A stretch of 24,692 nt of DNA, from positions 23,341 to 48,032 of the forward strand of contig DBCX01000010.1 of the NCBI GenBank assembly GCA_002293275.1. The letters are read 5' to 3'. This DNA comes from Cyanobacteria bacterium UBA947 (GTDB taxonomy: Bacteria > Cyanobacteriota > Vampirovibrionia > Gastranaerophilales > Gastranaerophilaceae). Numbering within the stretch: the first letter of the stretch is position 1; each line of letters begins with the position of its first letter. Made by a program: the position numbers and the translations under genes. Under the pieces are notes generated by a model. The model was not told the DNA's origin, searched no databases, and saw nothing but the letters and a program-made list of their open reading frames with translations. Shown here piece by piece: positions 1-8,351 of this stretch.

Positions 1-941
1 CTTGAAAAAACCGGAAACAGCGGCACCAAAAACGCCGTCGCCAAAATCCCCACCGGAAACTGGAACGCACGATTGGCGTACCCAATCGCCGTCCACGCCC
101 CCTCGCGGATTGACGAAGCGAAAAACATATCAACATAAACATTCACCTGCCCAATCGAAGAACTCAACACCGCAGGGAACAAAAGCTCGCAAATATTGCG
201 GTTCTCGGGGTTATTAAAAAAGTTAAAATTCGGTTTGAATCTGAACCCGATTTTGCGAACGGACGGATACAGCACCAAAATCTGGCACAACGCACCCGCG
301 CACGTCGCACACGCCAAAACAATCCCCGTTGAATCATGTTTGGTGAACAAAAGCGTGGCTATAATCACAAAACTTAAAATTGCGGGCGAAAAATTCGGCA
401 AAATAAAATGTTTGTACGTCACAAGCAGCCCGTAAAAAATTCCCGCAATCCCGCCTATAATAAATATCGGCGTCATAACCCGCAGGTGCCGCGCGGCCAG
501 ACTCACAAGCTCATCTGAGCCGCCGGAGATAATCAACCCCATAATTTGGTGCGAAAACACAAAAAACAAGATTCCCAGCACCGTGAAAAATAAAACCGTA
601 CCGGTTAAAAACGTGCTGTACAATTTATTGACAAGCTCGGGCGGTTTGGTGTCAAAATCGGGTATAAGTTTTGCAAACACCGCCACAACCGCACTGTGGA
701 ACGGCCCGCCGACCCCGCCGAGCAGAATCAACGCCAGTGACGGGATTTGATACGCGTAAAAATATGCGTCCGAGACAGTCGTTGCACCGTATTTTTGCGC
801 CATTACAATGTCGCGCGCAAACCCTGCCAGCTTGCTCAACACTATCACCACCGCAATCATCGCGGCAGAGCGCATTATGCTCGCGCCTGCGGCAGGTGCC
901 GCCGGTGTCGGCTTGCGAGAGCAAGACGAGCAGGGCGGCAT
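1..941 (-). CDS. murJ: Lipid II flippase MurJ (partial, C-terminus beyond window edge)
   Basis: Integral membrane flippase that moves lipid II across the cytoplasmic membrane for peptidoglycan synthesis (known for the family). About 313 codons are visible and the frame stays open to the window edge, so the C-terminal part is missing. The translation shows the MurJ N-terminal signature: an LSKLAGFARD stretch (GFARD about residues 40-44) followed by a YGATTVSDAYFYAYQIP-type segment. Several strongly hydrophobic helices follow. I chose the ATG at 939-941 because it is preceded, after 8 nt, by a GAGAGGGG ribosome site. It lies 14 nt after the stop of the SpoIID-like gene, so the two are probably co-transcribed, both acting on the cell wall. 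The first ~22 residues (Pro/Ala/Cys rich) are atypical, and the ATG at residue 23 is a possible alternative start. Confidence 0.9.
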   Translation of the reverse strand, partial: MPPCSSCSRKPTPAAPAAGASIMRSAAMIAVVIVLSKLAGFARDIVMAQKYGATTVSDAYFYAYQIPSLALILLGGVGGPFHSAVVAVFAKLIPDFDTKPPELVNKLYSTFLTGTVLFFTVLGILFFVFSHQIMGLIISGGSDELVSLAARHLRVMTPIFIIGGIAGIFYGLLVTYKHFILPNFSPAILSFVIIATLLFTKHDSTGIVLACATCAGALCQILVLYPSVRKIGFRFKPNFNFFNNPENRNICELLFPAVLSSSIGQVNVYVDMFFASSIREGAWTAIGYANRAFQFPVGILATAFLVPLFPVFS

Positions 942-955
942 AGTTTCATCCCCTC

Positions 956-2587
956 TCACCATACATCACCGTCCGCCGGTTTGACCAGCTCTATATACGC
1001 GCGTTTTTTGTCGTCGCATCGCAGCGTCACCGTGTTTGTGCCTTTTTTTATGTACTTTGAAATATCCACCGTGTTGTGCCTTTTCAGCACCCCGCCGCCG
1101 GCCTCAAACTGGTACTCCTCGCCGTTTATGGTCGCAAAAACCTTTGACAGCTTGCCGTCAACTATAATCGCCGCCTTTTTTTCTCTGGTATAAAAAGTCT
1201 GGGTAACCGGTGCTGCGCCGAGCACAACAGGTTTTGTCCCGAGCGCGACGCCGGTGTAGTAGTGCTGAATTATGTACTCATATCCGCGTTTCAACTCGCT
1301 GCCCATAAACCCTGCACCGTACTGACTCATCCCGACCCCGTGGCCGTAACCGCCGCCAAAAGCCTTGATACGCACGAGTTTTACCGCGGCAGGTGCCGCA
1401 GAGCCTGACGGCACAACGCTTCCATCATCGTATTCGTGTTCAAAAACGACGTTGGCGCTGGGCAATGCTTTGCCGTCTTTTGTCAAAAGCCGGCGGATAA
1501 CAAGCTCTTTGCTCACAACAAAAACGCCGCCTGTTGTCACAATCTCCAAATCAATAATTTTGCCCGAGTCGCCGCGTTTTCTGGCTCTTAATTCCTTTAA
1601 AGCGGCTCCTCCTGTTACCTTTTTTAACACCGCTGACAGCTCATCGGCTTCCCACTCGCGCTCCCAGCGAAAATTGGGCGAGCGGATATCGTAGGCGTCC
1701 GGTTTGGATTTGTAGTATTCTGCGGCCGCCTCCTCGCTGTTTAGCGGGGTTTGACTCAAAATATCGGGCCGCGCGGCAAGATACGGCCGCTGCGGCAGCA
1801 AAAACGCGTTTGAGTAATTCTCCGTGTACCCGCCCGCGGTTGAGCTGTACATCGCAAGGATTAAATCGCTGTTGTAGAGCGCGACAACGCCGCAAGTTTC
1901 CTCAACAGCCTGATTTGACAGGGGTTTTTCTGTGTTCGCGCCGAAATAAACCTGCGCGGCAACCGAATCCACAACATCATAGTTTGGTGAGCTTTTCACC
2001 CGCGGAGCCAGCACGTAATTTCGCGCCGCAACGCTTTGCGCCTTCAACGCTTCCAGCCCGAAACGCACCGGCATCTCGTTTGGCACAACACCTTTGAGGT
2101 AGTCTTCAACCTCAATAACATTAACCAAATTAATCCGGTCGCCGTTTCGCACAATCTCAAATTTGCCGCGGTAAAGCGCCTGCGAACCCGCGCGTTTTAA
2201 ACCTTCAACGCCCATAAGCCCGCTCTCGCACGCAAACACCGCTGGCGCATTGTTTGCGGTAAACCTTTTCACGGCCATATCTGTTGGCGAAAATGCGGCT
2301 GCGCCGCCTGCTTCGCGGGTACAAAAAAGCCCGACCTCGCGGTGGTTGTAGTTTTTAAGCGCGTTATCGCCGATACCCACGCGCACAATCTCCGACGCGG
2401 GCGGTGCAACAATAACCGTACTGCCCTGCTGCGGCGCGGCAGCGTCGGCCTCAGGCGCGGATTCTTCTGTGACAATCACAGGTTCCATAACAACCGGCTC
2501 AATGTGCTGCGCAAACACAGGTATTGCCAGCACGACAAACGCAGTTAAAATCACCGTTAAAGCCTCTTTTATTTGCCCCTTTCGCAA
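956..2587 (-). CDS. SpoIID/LytB-family peptidoglycan lytic transglycosylase
   Basis: 543-residue exported protein with an N-terminal hydrophobic signal/anchor (about residues 8-27), a Pro/Ala/Glu-rich linker, then a SpoIID domain. The signature VEDYLKGVVPNEMP is present; its Glu (about E171) matches the catalytic Glu of SpoIID glycan-strand lytic transglycosylases. It is followed by ALKAQSVAARNY. A GYGHGVGMSQYGA block lies near residues 420-435. About 100 further C-terminal residues resemble no domain I can name. The start is a TTG at 2585-2587, supported by an AAAGAGGG ribosome site 6 nt upstream; it overlaps the end of cysS by 19 bp. In spore formers the family acts in engulfment. No other sporulation gene is visible here, so a role in general wall remodelling alongside murJ is inferred. 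Confidence 0.88.
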   Translation of the reverse strand: MRKGQIKEALTVILTAFVVLAIPVFAQHIEPVVMEPVIVTEESAPEADAAAPQQGSTVIVAPPASEIVRVGIGDNALKNYNHREVGLFCTREAGGAAAFSPTDMAVKRFTANNAPAVFACESGLMGVEGLKRAGSQALYRGKFEIVRNGDRINLVNVIEVEDYLKGVVPNEMPVRFGLEALKAQSVAARNYVLAPRVKSSPNYDVVDSVAAQVYFGANTEKPLSNQAVEETCGVVALYNSDLILAMYSSTAGGYTENYSNAFLLPQRPYLAARPDILSQTPLNSEEAAAEYYKSKPDAYDIRSPNFRWEREWEADELSAVLKKVTGGAALKELRARKRGDSGKIIDLEIVTTGGVFVVSKELVIRRLLTKDGKALPSANVVFEHEYDDGSVVPSGSAAPAAVKLVRIKAFGGGYGHGVGMSQYGAGFMGSELKRGYEYIIQHYYTGVALGTKPVVLGAAPVTQTFYTREKKAAIIVDGKLSKVFATINGEEYQFEAGGGVLKRHNTVDISKYIKKGTNTVTLRCDDKKRAYIELVKPADGDVW

Positions 2588-3936
2588 GTTGTACCCTCTT
2601 TCGTATCCTTCAAAACTATCCCCGTTCCGTCAAGCGCAACACGGATTTTGTCCGCAAGCTCCCAATTTTTTTGCGCACGCGCATCAAGCCGGTGCGCAAT
2701 AATTTCATCCATTGATTTAAAATCTGCCTTGAGCGCGGCGTTCACTGCGCTCACACCGGCTGCGAGCTCATCAGCCGACAGCTCCGGTTTGTCAAACGTA
2801 AAGCCCAGCACCGACGCCAGCGTGAACAATGTTGAAAACGCCTTCTCATCGTCCTTGTTGGCCTTATTTGCCAGCTCAAATAACACCGCGAGCGCTTTTG
2901 CGGTGTTCAAATCTTCGTCCATCGCCGCGGTAAACTCGGCCACCGCTGCCGCATCCAGGTCATCGCTCACAGGCGCACGTTTCGCGTTCATCAACCGTTT
3001 GACTCCGGCCGCCGCCGCATCAAGCGCCTCATCGGAGAACTCCACCGGCATCCGGTAGTGGTTTGTCAAAATGAACAACCTGATTGTGTTTGCGTCGTAT
3101 TTTTTCAAAAGCTCGTCAATTGTGAGGAAATTTCCGAGCGATTTGGACATTTTTTCCTTATTGACTGTCACAAACCCGTTATGCAGCCAGTAATTCACGA
3201 ACTTGCAGCCGTTTGCACACTCACTCTGCGCGATCTCGTTCTCGTGATGCGGAAACACCAAATCCGCACCGCCCGCGTGGATATCAATTGTTTTGCCAAG
3301 ATGCTTGCGGCTCATCGCGGAGCACTCAATATGCCAGCCCGGCCGGCCCTTGCCCCACGGGCTCGGATAACCAAACTCCTCATCTTTTTTCCACAGCGCA
3401 AAATCCAGCGGGTCTTCTTTCAAATCGTTTGCCTCAACACGCGCGCCGCGCTGCAAATCTTCTACCGGCTGCCTTGACAGCGCGCCGTATTCCTTAAACT
3501 TTTTCACCCGAAAATAAACATCCCCGCCCGCCTCATACGCAAACCCGCCGGCTATCAAGTCTTTCACCATCGCAATCATTTCACCGACTGTTTTTGTGGC
3601 GAACGGTTCAATATCGGGTTTTAAGGTGTTTAGCGCCTCCATGCTTGCCGAAAACGCCTTGTACCAGTACTGTGCAACCTCATCGGGCGTTTTGCCCTCA
3701 GCCTTGGCGCGGTTGATGATTTTGTCGTCAACATCGGTCACGTTGCGTACATAAGTCACCTGATACCCTTTGAATTTGAGGTACCTGTAAAGCACATCCC
3801 ACGTGATGTAGCATCTGGCGTGCCCGAGGTGCGCCCAATCATACACCGTCGGCCCGCATACATACATGCTTACTTTGCCGTCAACAAGCGGCTTGAAGTC
3901 CTGAAACTTTTTAGTGGATGAGTTGTATAACTGCAT
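2569..3936 (-). CDS. cysS: Cysteinyl-tRNA synthetase
   Basis: 455 residues, the usual length for CysRS. It charges tRNA-Cys with cysteine in the cytoplasm. Visible family signatures are MYVCGPTVYDWAHLGHAR (zinc-ligand Cys27 and the HIGH-like HLGH at 36-39), GWHIECSAMS and FPHHENEIAQSE for the remaining zinc ligands, and KMSKSLGN for the KMSKS loop. The gene starts the cysS-spoIID-murJ run. There is no ribosome site upstream of the ATG. Instead an extended -10 hexamer lies 6 nt before it, suggesting a leaderless mRNA. Confidence 0.97.
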   Translation of the reverse strand: MQLYNSSTKKFQDFKPLVDGKVSMYVCGPTVYDWAHLGHARCYITWDVLYRYLKFKGYQVTYVRNVTDVDDKIINRAKAEGKTPDEVAQYWYKAFSASMEALNTLKPDIEPFATKTVGEMIAMVKDLIAGGFAYEAGGDVYFRVKKFKEYGALSRQPVEDLQRGARVEANDLKEDPLDFALWKKDEEFGYPSPWGKGRPGWHIECSAMSRKHLGKTIDIHAGGADLVFPHHENEIAQSECANGCKFVNYWLHNGFVTVNKEKMSKSLGNFLTIDELLKKYDANTIRLFILTNHYRMPVEFSDEALDAAAAGVKRLMNAKRAPVSDDLDAAAVAEFTAAMDEDLNTAKALAVLFELANKANKDDEKAFSTLFTLASVLGFTFDKPELSADELAAGVSAVNAALKADFKSMDEIIAHRLDARAQKNWELADKIRVALDGTGIVLKDTKEGTTCERGK

Positions 3937-3942
3937 GCAACC

Positions 3943-3951
3943 ATTTTAGCA
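3943..3951 (-). promoter_or_regulatory. Extended -10 promoter of cysS (leaderless)
   Basis: On the minus strand TGC-TAAAAT lies 6 nt before the cysS ATG, within the longer string GATTTTGTGCTAAAAT. Transcription would start at or within a base or two of the ATG. It sits just past the stop codon of the unknown upstream gene (stop at 3957-3959). The same TTTTGTGCTANAAT string recurs before nusB and the M20 peptidase gene. No good -35 is visible. Confidence 0.6.
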
Positions 3952-3956
3952 CAAAA

Positions 3957-4424
3957 TCATTTACCTTTTTTTGATATGTGCAGATAGTCAAGATAGCTTG
4001 CTATTTCCTCATGCGGTACGAAGCTTTCATCTATTGCCGAAAAAGGCACTCCGATAGACCCCTTTGTCAGGATAGTGCTGTCGCTGTAAGGATTTCCGTC
4101 AGGTCTATTCTCACGATTTATCACACCGTCATCAAGCTTCAATATATTTTTGATATCTCCAAGGCTTAATTTATTTTTTTCATCAAACAAGATAATCAGT
4201 CGTTCTTCTCCGAAAAGTCTTTTTTGAACAGCAAGGTCAAATTTGTTCGACAAATTGGTCAACCTACCCAGTACATTATTTTTGAGCGCTTCCTCCTTGG
4301 CTTTTTTTTCTGCGGGAGTAAACTCTATATAATTACCCTCAAGTGACGGTAATTCGGTGTTATATTTGTACGTGTTGATATTACTGCTGCTGCCAACGCT
4401 GCTAACTTCAAGTCCTCCGGCCAT
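3957..4424 (-). CDS. Hypothetical protein, 155 residues
   Basis: Not recognised. A soluble-looking protein with no signal peptide or membrane segment. The N-terminus is Gly/Ser rich (MAGGLEVSSVGSSSN), then a Lys/Glu-rich helical middle (about residues 38-75), then a mixed C-terminal half. The start has a good AAAGGAG ribosome site, though about 11 nt upstream. The gene is A+T rich and uses AGA/AAA codons, unlike the flanking cysS and ftsY, which suggests an accessory gene. A CTACCC/GGGTAG repeat lies about 55-80 bp upstream. It is separated from cysS by only ~20 nt, and cysS has its own promoter there. No function can be assigned. Confidence 0.7.
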   Translation of the reverse strand: MAGGLEVSSVGSSSNINTYKYNTELPSLEGNYIEFTPAEKKAKEEALKNNVLGRLTNLSNKFDLAVQKRLFGEERLIILFDEKNKLSLGDIKNILKLDDGVINRENRPDGNPYSDSTILTKGSIGVPFSAIDESFVPHEEIASYLDYLHISKKGK

Positions 4425-4475
4425 AATTTTATTCTCCTTTAATTTGTAGTTCCCCGATAATTTATTAAAGGATTT

Positions 4476-4505
4476 CTACCCGAAAAGATTGCCCATGTGG
4501 GTAGT
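4476..4505. promoter_or_regulatory. CTACCC/GGGTAG palindromic repeat upstream of the 155-residue gene
   Basis: TTGCCC-ATGT-GGGTAG (4489-4504) matches the CTACCC-N4-GGGTAG palindrome seen at 11907-11922 and 16116-16131. An additional half-site CTACCC lies at 4476-4481, so the outer CTACCC and GGGTAG also form an inverted pair. It lies in the ~80 bp gap between the stop of the M14 peptidase gene (4505-4507) and the start of the 155-residue gene. It is a candidate operator; a role as M14 terminator is less likely because no T-run follows. Confidence 0.4.
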
Positions 4506-5071
4506 CATAAACTTAACAAAACTTCACAAAAAGGCTGTAAAAGCGCATGAAAAGGGCACTTGTCATCAAACTCAATTGTAACGACCGGGATGCCGCGCTC
4601 AACCCCCGCCCACGTACCGAAACTGCCCGGTGTCGGGTAGCCTATGTCGGCTTGCACGGGATAATTAAGGATTTTGGCGATTTTTTCGGCCGCATCGCGC
4701 GCGGGACCGTCGTAATTTACAACCTTGAACGGCGAATGCAATGTCAAAATCAGCCGCGGTTTGTGTTTTTCAACCACATCAATCAAAAATTGTGTTTCAA
4801 TCTCGCTTGCGGGCGCGGGTCCTCCTTCTGCGCCGCCCTGCCAGTTTGCCGTCGGGAAATTCCTGTTCAAATCAACACCGTTTGCGTTTTCGCGCCGACC
4901 AAGCGCCAGCCCGTCAGGGTTCAAACAGGGGATGAAAAGGTGTTTGTCCCTCGGGCAATTGTCTATCAAATACTTGCCCTGCGGTTCTTCACCGTGAAAA
5001 ACGCCCACAATAAGGACATCGCCGCCGCCGACAAGCTCTATTTTGTTCCCGTTTTTACTCAAACAATGCAT
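4505..5071 (-). CDS. M14-family zinc carboxypeptidase / murein-peptide amidase-like protein
   Basis: 188 residues, short for the M14 family but with the complete active site. HGEE gives the HxxE zinc pair (H26, E29). NPDG...R60 and GVDLNRNF (about 66-72) provide the substrate-binding Asn/Arg. LHS provides the third zinc ligand (H112), and PVVTIEF the catalytic Glu (E167). The nearest functional types are the MpaA-like murein tripeptide amidases, which cut the gamma-D-Glu-diaminopimelate bond. This assignment is by motif only; another M14 carboxypeptidase specificity is possible. No signal peptide, so it probably acts in the cytoplasm, e.g. in wall-peptide recycling. It starts inside the 3' end of ftsY (17 bp overlap), implying translational coupling. 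Confidence 0.8.
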   Translation of the reverse strand: MHCLSKNGNKIELVGGGDVLIVGVFHGEEPQGKYLIDNCPRDKHLFIPCLNPDGLALGRRENANGVDLNRNFPTANWQGGAEGGPAPASEIETQFLIDVVEKHKPRLILTLHSPFKVVNYDGPARDAAEKIAKILNYPVQADIGYPTPGSFGTWAGVERGIPVVTIEFDDKCPFHALLQPFCEVLLSL

Positions 5072-5924
5072 TAATAAACCCGTTTGCGTTAAATTCCTGC
5101 AAATCCTCTATTTTTTCGCCCGTACCTATGAGTTTTACCGGCAGCTTCATATCTTTTGCAATAGACAGAACAATCGCCCCTTTTGCACTGCCGTCAAGTT
5201 TTGTCAGCGCAGCGGACGTTAATTTCACGGCCTCGGAAAACACCTTTGCCTGCTGCAGCCCGTTTTGGCCGGTGTTTGCGTCCAGCACAAGAATGCTCTC
5301 TTGCAAACCGCCTTGTTTATCAATCACGGTTTTGATTTTGGAAAGCTCCTCCATCAAATTATACTTGTTTTGCAGCCGGCCCGCGGTGTCAACCAAAAGC
5401 ACGTCATAGTTTTCATCCTTGGCTTTTTGTATCGCCTCGTAAACAACCGCCGCAGGTTCTGCCCCGTCGCGCCGCAAAATGTCCGCACCCGCGCGCTTTG
5501 CCCAAATATCAAGCTGCTCCTCCGCTGCCGCACGGAATGTGTCGCCCGCCGCAACCAGAACCTTTTTACCTTCGCTTTTGAGCTTGTGCGCCAGCTTGCC
5601 GATTATTGTTGTTTTGCCCGCGCCGTTGACGCCCACAAACATATAAATATTCAAACCGTTAACCGAGTTTAACTTAGTTCCGCCGGCCAAATTGAGTGTT
5701 TTCAAAAAATCTTTGCGCAAAAACTCTTTTATCTGCGGGGGTTTACTTTTGCGCAGCATATCAGTCAGCTCGCCCGCGTAATTCACGCCCAAATCCGCGC
5801 CAATCAGCAGATCCTCCACCTCATCAAGCGTGTAATCCGACAGCTCCCCATCCTGCGCTTCAACCGTGTCAACGACGTTGCGCACGAGCGCACGCGCCGT
5901 GTTTTTTAAAAAATCAAACACCAT
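5055..5924 (-). CDS. ftsY: Signal recognition particle receptor FtsY
   Basis: 289-residue SRP-receptor GTPase that docks SRP-ribosome complexes at the membrane for co-translational insertion. The N domain covers about residues 1-80. The G domain has GVNGAGKTT (98-106), the GDTFRAAAEEQL box (about 127-138), DTAGR (179-183), TKLDGSAKG (about 241-249) and the C-terminal GTGEKIEDLQEF. The long acidic A domain of E. coli FtsY is absent, as in many bacteria. It overlaps nusB upstream by 11 bp and the M14 gene downstream by 17 bp. No strong ribosome site is visible, so translation is probably coupled to nusB. Confidence 0.97.
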   Translation of the reverse strand: MVFDFLKNTARALVRNVVDTVEAQDGELSDYTLDEVEDLLIGADLGVNYAGELTDMLRKSKPPQIKEFLRKDFLKTLNLAGGTKLNSVNGLNIYMFVGVNGAGKTTIIGKLAHKLKSEGKKVLVAAGDTFRAAAEEQLDIWAKRAGADILRRDGAEPAAVVYEAIQKAKDENYDVLLVDTAGRLQNKYNLMEELSKIKTVIDKQGGLQESILVLDANTGQNGLQQAKVFSEAVKLTSAALTKLDGSAKGAIVLSIAKDMKLPVKLIGTGEKIEDLQEFNANGFINALFE

Positions 5925-6555
5925 AATCTACAACCACTTTTGCCAAAATCCCGTTGATAAACGATGCGCTGTCATCGGTAGAATATTTTTTGGCAAGCTC
6001 CAATGCCTCGTCCACAACGACTTTCATCGGTGCACCTTTTGTGTACAAAAGCTCTGTTATCGCGATGCGCAAAATATCTTTGTCCATCTTCACGAGCCGC
6101 TCAATGTTCCAGTTGTTCGCGTTTTTTTGGATAATCTCGTCCACCTCGGCCGCGTTTTTGTTGAACTCGCGCACAATAGCCAACGTGTAATCCTTGACCT
6201 CACCGTGGTTTTCAAGCGCGGCAAGCTCGGCTATCTCAAGTGCGGCAAGCGTTTTTTCCGTCACCTCAATAAGCTCGCCCAGTTTGCCCGAAACATCACG
6301 CGTCAGCGGCACCGGCAGGTTTGATGTCCCGATTGGACGCTCCAAGTTGATTTCCTGATCGGCCTCGTAAATATCAATTGCATCTTTCATCTGCAAAAGC
6401 CCGCCAACCGCAATTTTCAACTCATCCTGCGCGCTGCTTGTCAAAATCCGCACCGATTTTAATATCATGTCCTCAAAATTGTCCGCCTGCGGCAGCTCTT
6501 TCAGCTGCGACAGAAGTAAAAAAGCTATTTCCCGTGATGCTCTGCGTGCTTGCAT
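5914..6555 (-). CDS. nusB: Transcription antitermination factor NusB
   Basis: 213 residues, longer than the ~140 of E. coli NusB. The N-terminal ARRASREIAFLLLSQL helix and the C-terminal block (WNIERLVKMDKDILRIAITE... then PMKVVVDEALELAKKYS and FINGILAKV) are typical of NusB. The insertion lies in the middle (about residues 35-120). NusB binds the boxA RNA with NusE/S10 and promotes antitermination in rRNA operons. The gene heads the nusB-ftsY-M14 run and has a clear AAAAAGGAAA ribosome site. Its promoter is immediately upstream, overlapping the stop codon of the GH13-like gene. Confidence 0.93.
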   Translation of the reverse strand: MQARRASREIAFLLLSQLKELPQADNFEDMILKSVRILTSSAQDELKIAVGGLLQMKDAIDIYEADQEINLERPIGTSNLPVPLTRDVSGKLGELIEVTEKTLAALEIAELAALENHGEVKDYTLAIVREFNKNAAEVDEIIQKNANNWNIERLVKMDKDILRIAITELLYTKGAPMKVVVDEALELAKKYSTDDSASFINGILAKVVVDYGV

Positions 6556-6575
6556 TTGTTTTTCCTTTTTTATTT

Positions 6576-6584
6576 ATTCTAGCA
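6576..6584 (-). promoter_or_regulatory. Extended -10 promoter of nusB
   Basis: TGC-TAGAAT on the minus strand within ACTTTTGTGCTAGAAT. The TAG of the -10 hexamer is at the same time the stop codon (6579-6581) of the GH13-like gene upstream. Unlike cysS, this promoter leaves a short leader of about 15-20 nt with a Shine-Dalgarno site. Confidence 0.55.
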
Positions 6585-8351
6585 CAAAAGTTTCTTGGCT
6601 TCATAAATACAACAATCTGCGCAGCAATACGCTTGTCTGAAATCGTCTGAAATATCCGGATGCGTAGTTTCATCTAATTTGGCAACAAATAACAGTTGAA
6701 TCTCGTCACCATTCAGATAACTCCAAATCAGCGAGGATTTGTTTTCGGAATTTATTAAATTTAATTCGTTATTTTCAATTATGTGTTTGTAGTTTACGTA
6801 GAACCCGCGCATTTGGTTTATGAATTCAAAGAGTTCAAGGTTAGTGCCGAATGCGTAATTTTCATTTTGCTTTTTGATATATTTGTTGGAAAATTCCTGC
6901 GGCAGCCGGGGCTCCGGGTTCCTTGTTTCGTAACCTATTCCCATATAGCTTGGCAAATTCAAAAATAACGAGATAAAATATCTTATTTTATTATTTTTTA
7001 TAGATTTAAAATATTGGTTGTTTTCGGGTAAATCACCGTCGTTTGTGAAAACAGCCACGCAAGGATGAAACTTAAAGTTCTCTCTGAAAGGGTTTAGAAA
7101 ATCGTTAATCCAGTTGAAATAATTCTCATCAATATATTTAAAATTCATATCTCCCAGCACAATGTCAAACCCTTTGTTTTGCATATCTGTCAGAGCGTCA
7201 ATATAATACGTATTGTAAAACGCCTCCGCAAGCGTTGCAAAATCGGGTTTGGATTGTTGTATCTTTTCTTTCAGGCACCGCCAAAGCTCAAGACTGTTAT
7301 ATTCTTTTTCTTCGTTATGCGATTGAGAAATCTGGTTGTGCGCCATATCCGCCCTCAAAAAATCAAAATTATATTCTTCTTGAAATTTATAAATTTTATC
7401 CGTAAAATATTCCCAGGTTTTGTGTTCAACAGCGTTTTTGACGGGGTAACCGTCAGGGCTGATTTTATACCATTTGTACGGGGTTACAGAGCCGATAATT
7501 TTAGCGTTGTACGATTTATTTTCAACCTTAAACACCGCCCAATTATCTTGATGCGAGTATTCAATTTTATCAAATAAAACAGGCCTCATTGGGGCATGTT
7601 CAACAACAGGAATAGGTTCAAAACCGCCATCTCGTATCGCTTTTCTAAGCTCCATTCTGCGCTCAAATTTATTAATATTTGCAGGAAAAACAATGGTCTT
7701 TCTTTCATCCTCACTTAAACAAAACAGGTTTTTTGGCGCTGAAAGATAATCTATAATACAATTTTCAACCTGCTCATAAATCAGGTTATAATCCAAACCG
7801 AAGACTTGTGATGTTTTTTCGTCGTTTAATCTTATCCATTCAAACAACCTTGGGTTTAGAATAGTTATTTCAGAAAAATTATCAACGTGCGGCAATGCGT
7901 CAAACCCGACTATTTTACCAAGCGCGTGCAAAATATTTATTATAAGTTTGAGCTGGCTCTCAATCGTGTCAAAACCCATAGCAGCCAAATCATTATCAAA
8001 AAAATCGGTATTCAAATCCCACGAATTTTGCACATACAAACTCCCGTCGCCTGTTTCCCACAATGGCATAATATGGATTGCATTCTCAGGAAAAGTCATT
8101 GCATATTTTACGATACCCCAGTATGTTTTGGTTATCCGCGGATTAATACCGACAATTTTTGCACTCTGAGACCAGTTTGTGTTTTTTACAACCGGGTAGG
8201 GTTTGGAAATATCAAGTGCTGTTTTGAGCAGAGTTTCCGGCAGAATTTGTTTTAGCATGCCAAAAGATTGCTCAAACGACAAGTCCAAGCAATCATTTGG
8301 TGAAATAGCATAATATTTATTGGTCAAGGTATTCCGGGAAGTGCTCTGCAT
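6579..8351 (-). CDS. Divergent alpha-amylase-family (GH13-like) protein
   Basis: 590 residues. Four stretches, in the right order, resemble the GH13 (beta/alpha)8-barrel signatures. Region I is like FDALPHVDN (about 150-158). Region II is FLRADMAHNQ (R333, nucleophile candidate D335). Region III is ATLAEAF (acid/base candidate E376). Region IV is VFTNDGDLP (D438 or D440). An upstream IHIMPLWETGDGS segment (about 92-104) resembles the beta3 region of amylases. There is no signal peptide, so it should act in the cytoplasm on an alpha-glucan or sugar, but the substrate is unknown. The gene is very A+T rich (8 G/C in the 60 bases 6961-7020), unlike nusB next door. The ATG at 8351 lies 35 bp inside the preceding gene with a poor ribosome site; a TTG at 8325-8327 is an alternative. 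It is last in the accessory operon. Confidence 0.6.
   Translation of the reverse strand: MQSTSRNTLTNKYYAISPNDCLDLSFEQSFGMLKQILPETLLKTALDISKPYPVVKNTNWSQSAKIVGINPRITKTYWGIVKYAMTFPENAIHIMPLWETGDGSLYVQNSWDLNTDFFDNDLAAMGFDTIESQLKLIINILHALGKIVGFDALPHVDNFSEITILNPRLFEWIRLNDEKTSQVFGLDYNLIYEQVENCIIDYLSAPKNLFCLSEDERKTIVFPANINKFERRMELRKAIRDGGFEPIPVVEHAPMRPVLFDKIEYSHQDNWAVFKVENKSYNAKIIGSVTPYKWYKISPDGYPVKNAVEHKTWEYFTDKIYKFQEEYNFDFLRADMAHNQISQSHNEEKEYNSLELWRCLKEKIQQSKPDFATLAEAFYNTYYIDALTDMQNKGFDIVLGDMNFKYIDENYFNWINDFLNPFRENFKFHPCVAVFTNDGDLPENNQYFKSIKNNKIRYFISLFLNLPSYMGIGYETRNPEPRLPQEFSNKYIKKQNENYAFGTNLELFEFINQMRGFYVNYKHIIENNELNLINSENKSSLIWSYLNGDEIQLLFVAKLDETTHPDISDDFRQAYCCADCCIYEAKKLLC

Noticed and set aside
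652..943. Open frames on both strands over the left end (e.g. minus 652-924, plus 671-943)
   Set aside because: The minus-strand frame giving a continuous MurJ translation covers the region; the others are Arg/Cys-rich shadow frames.
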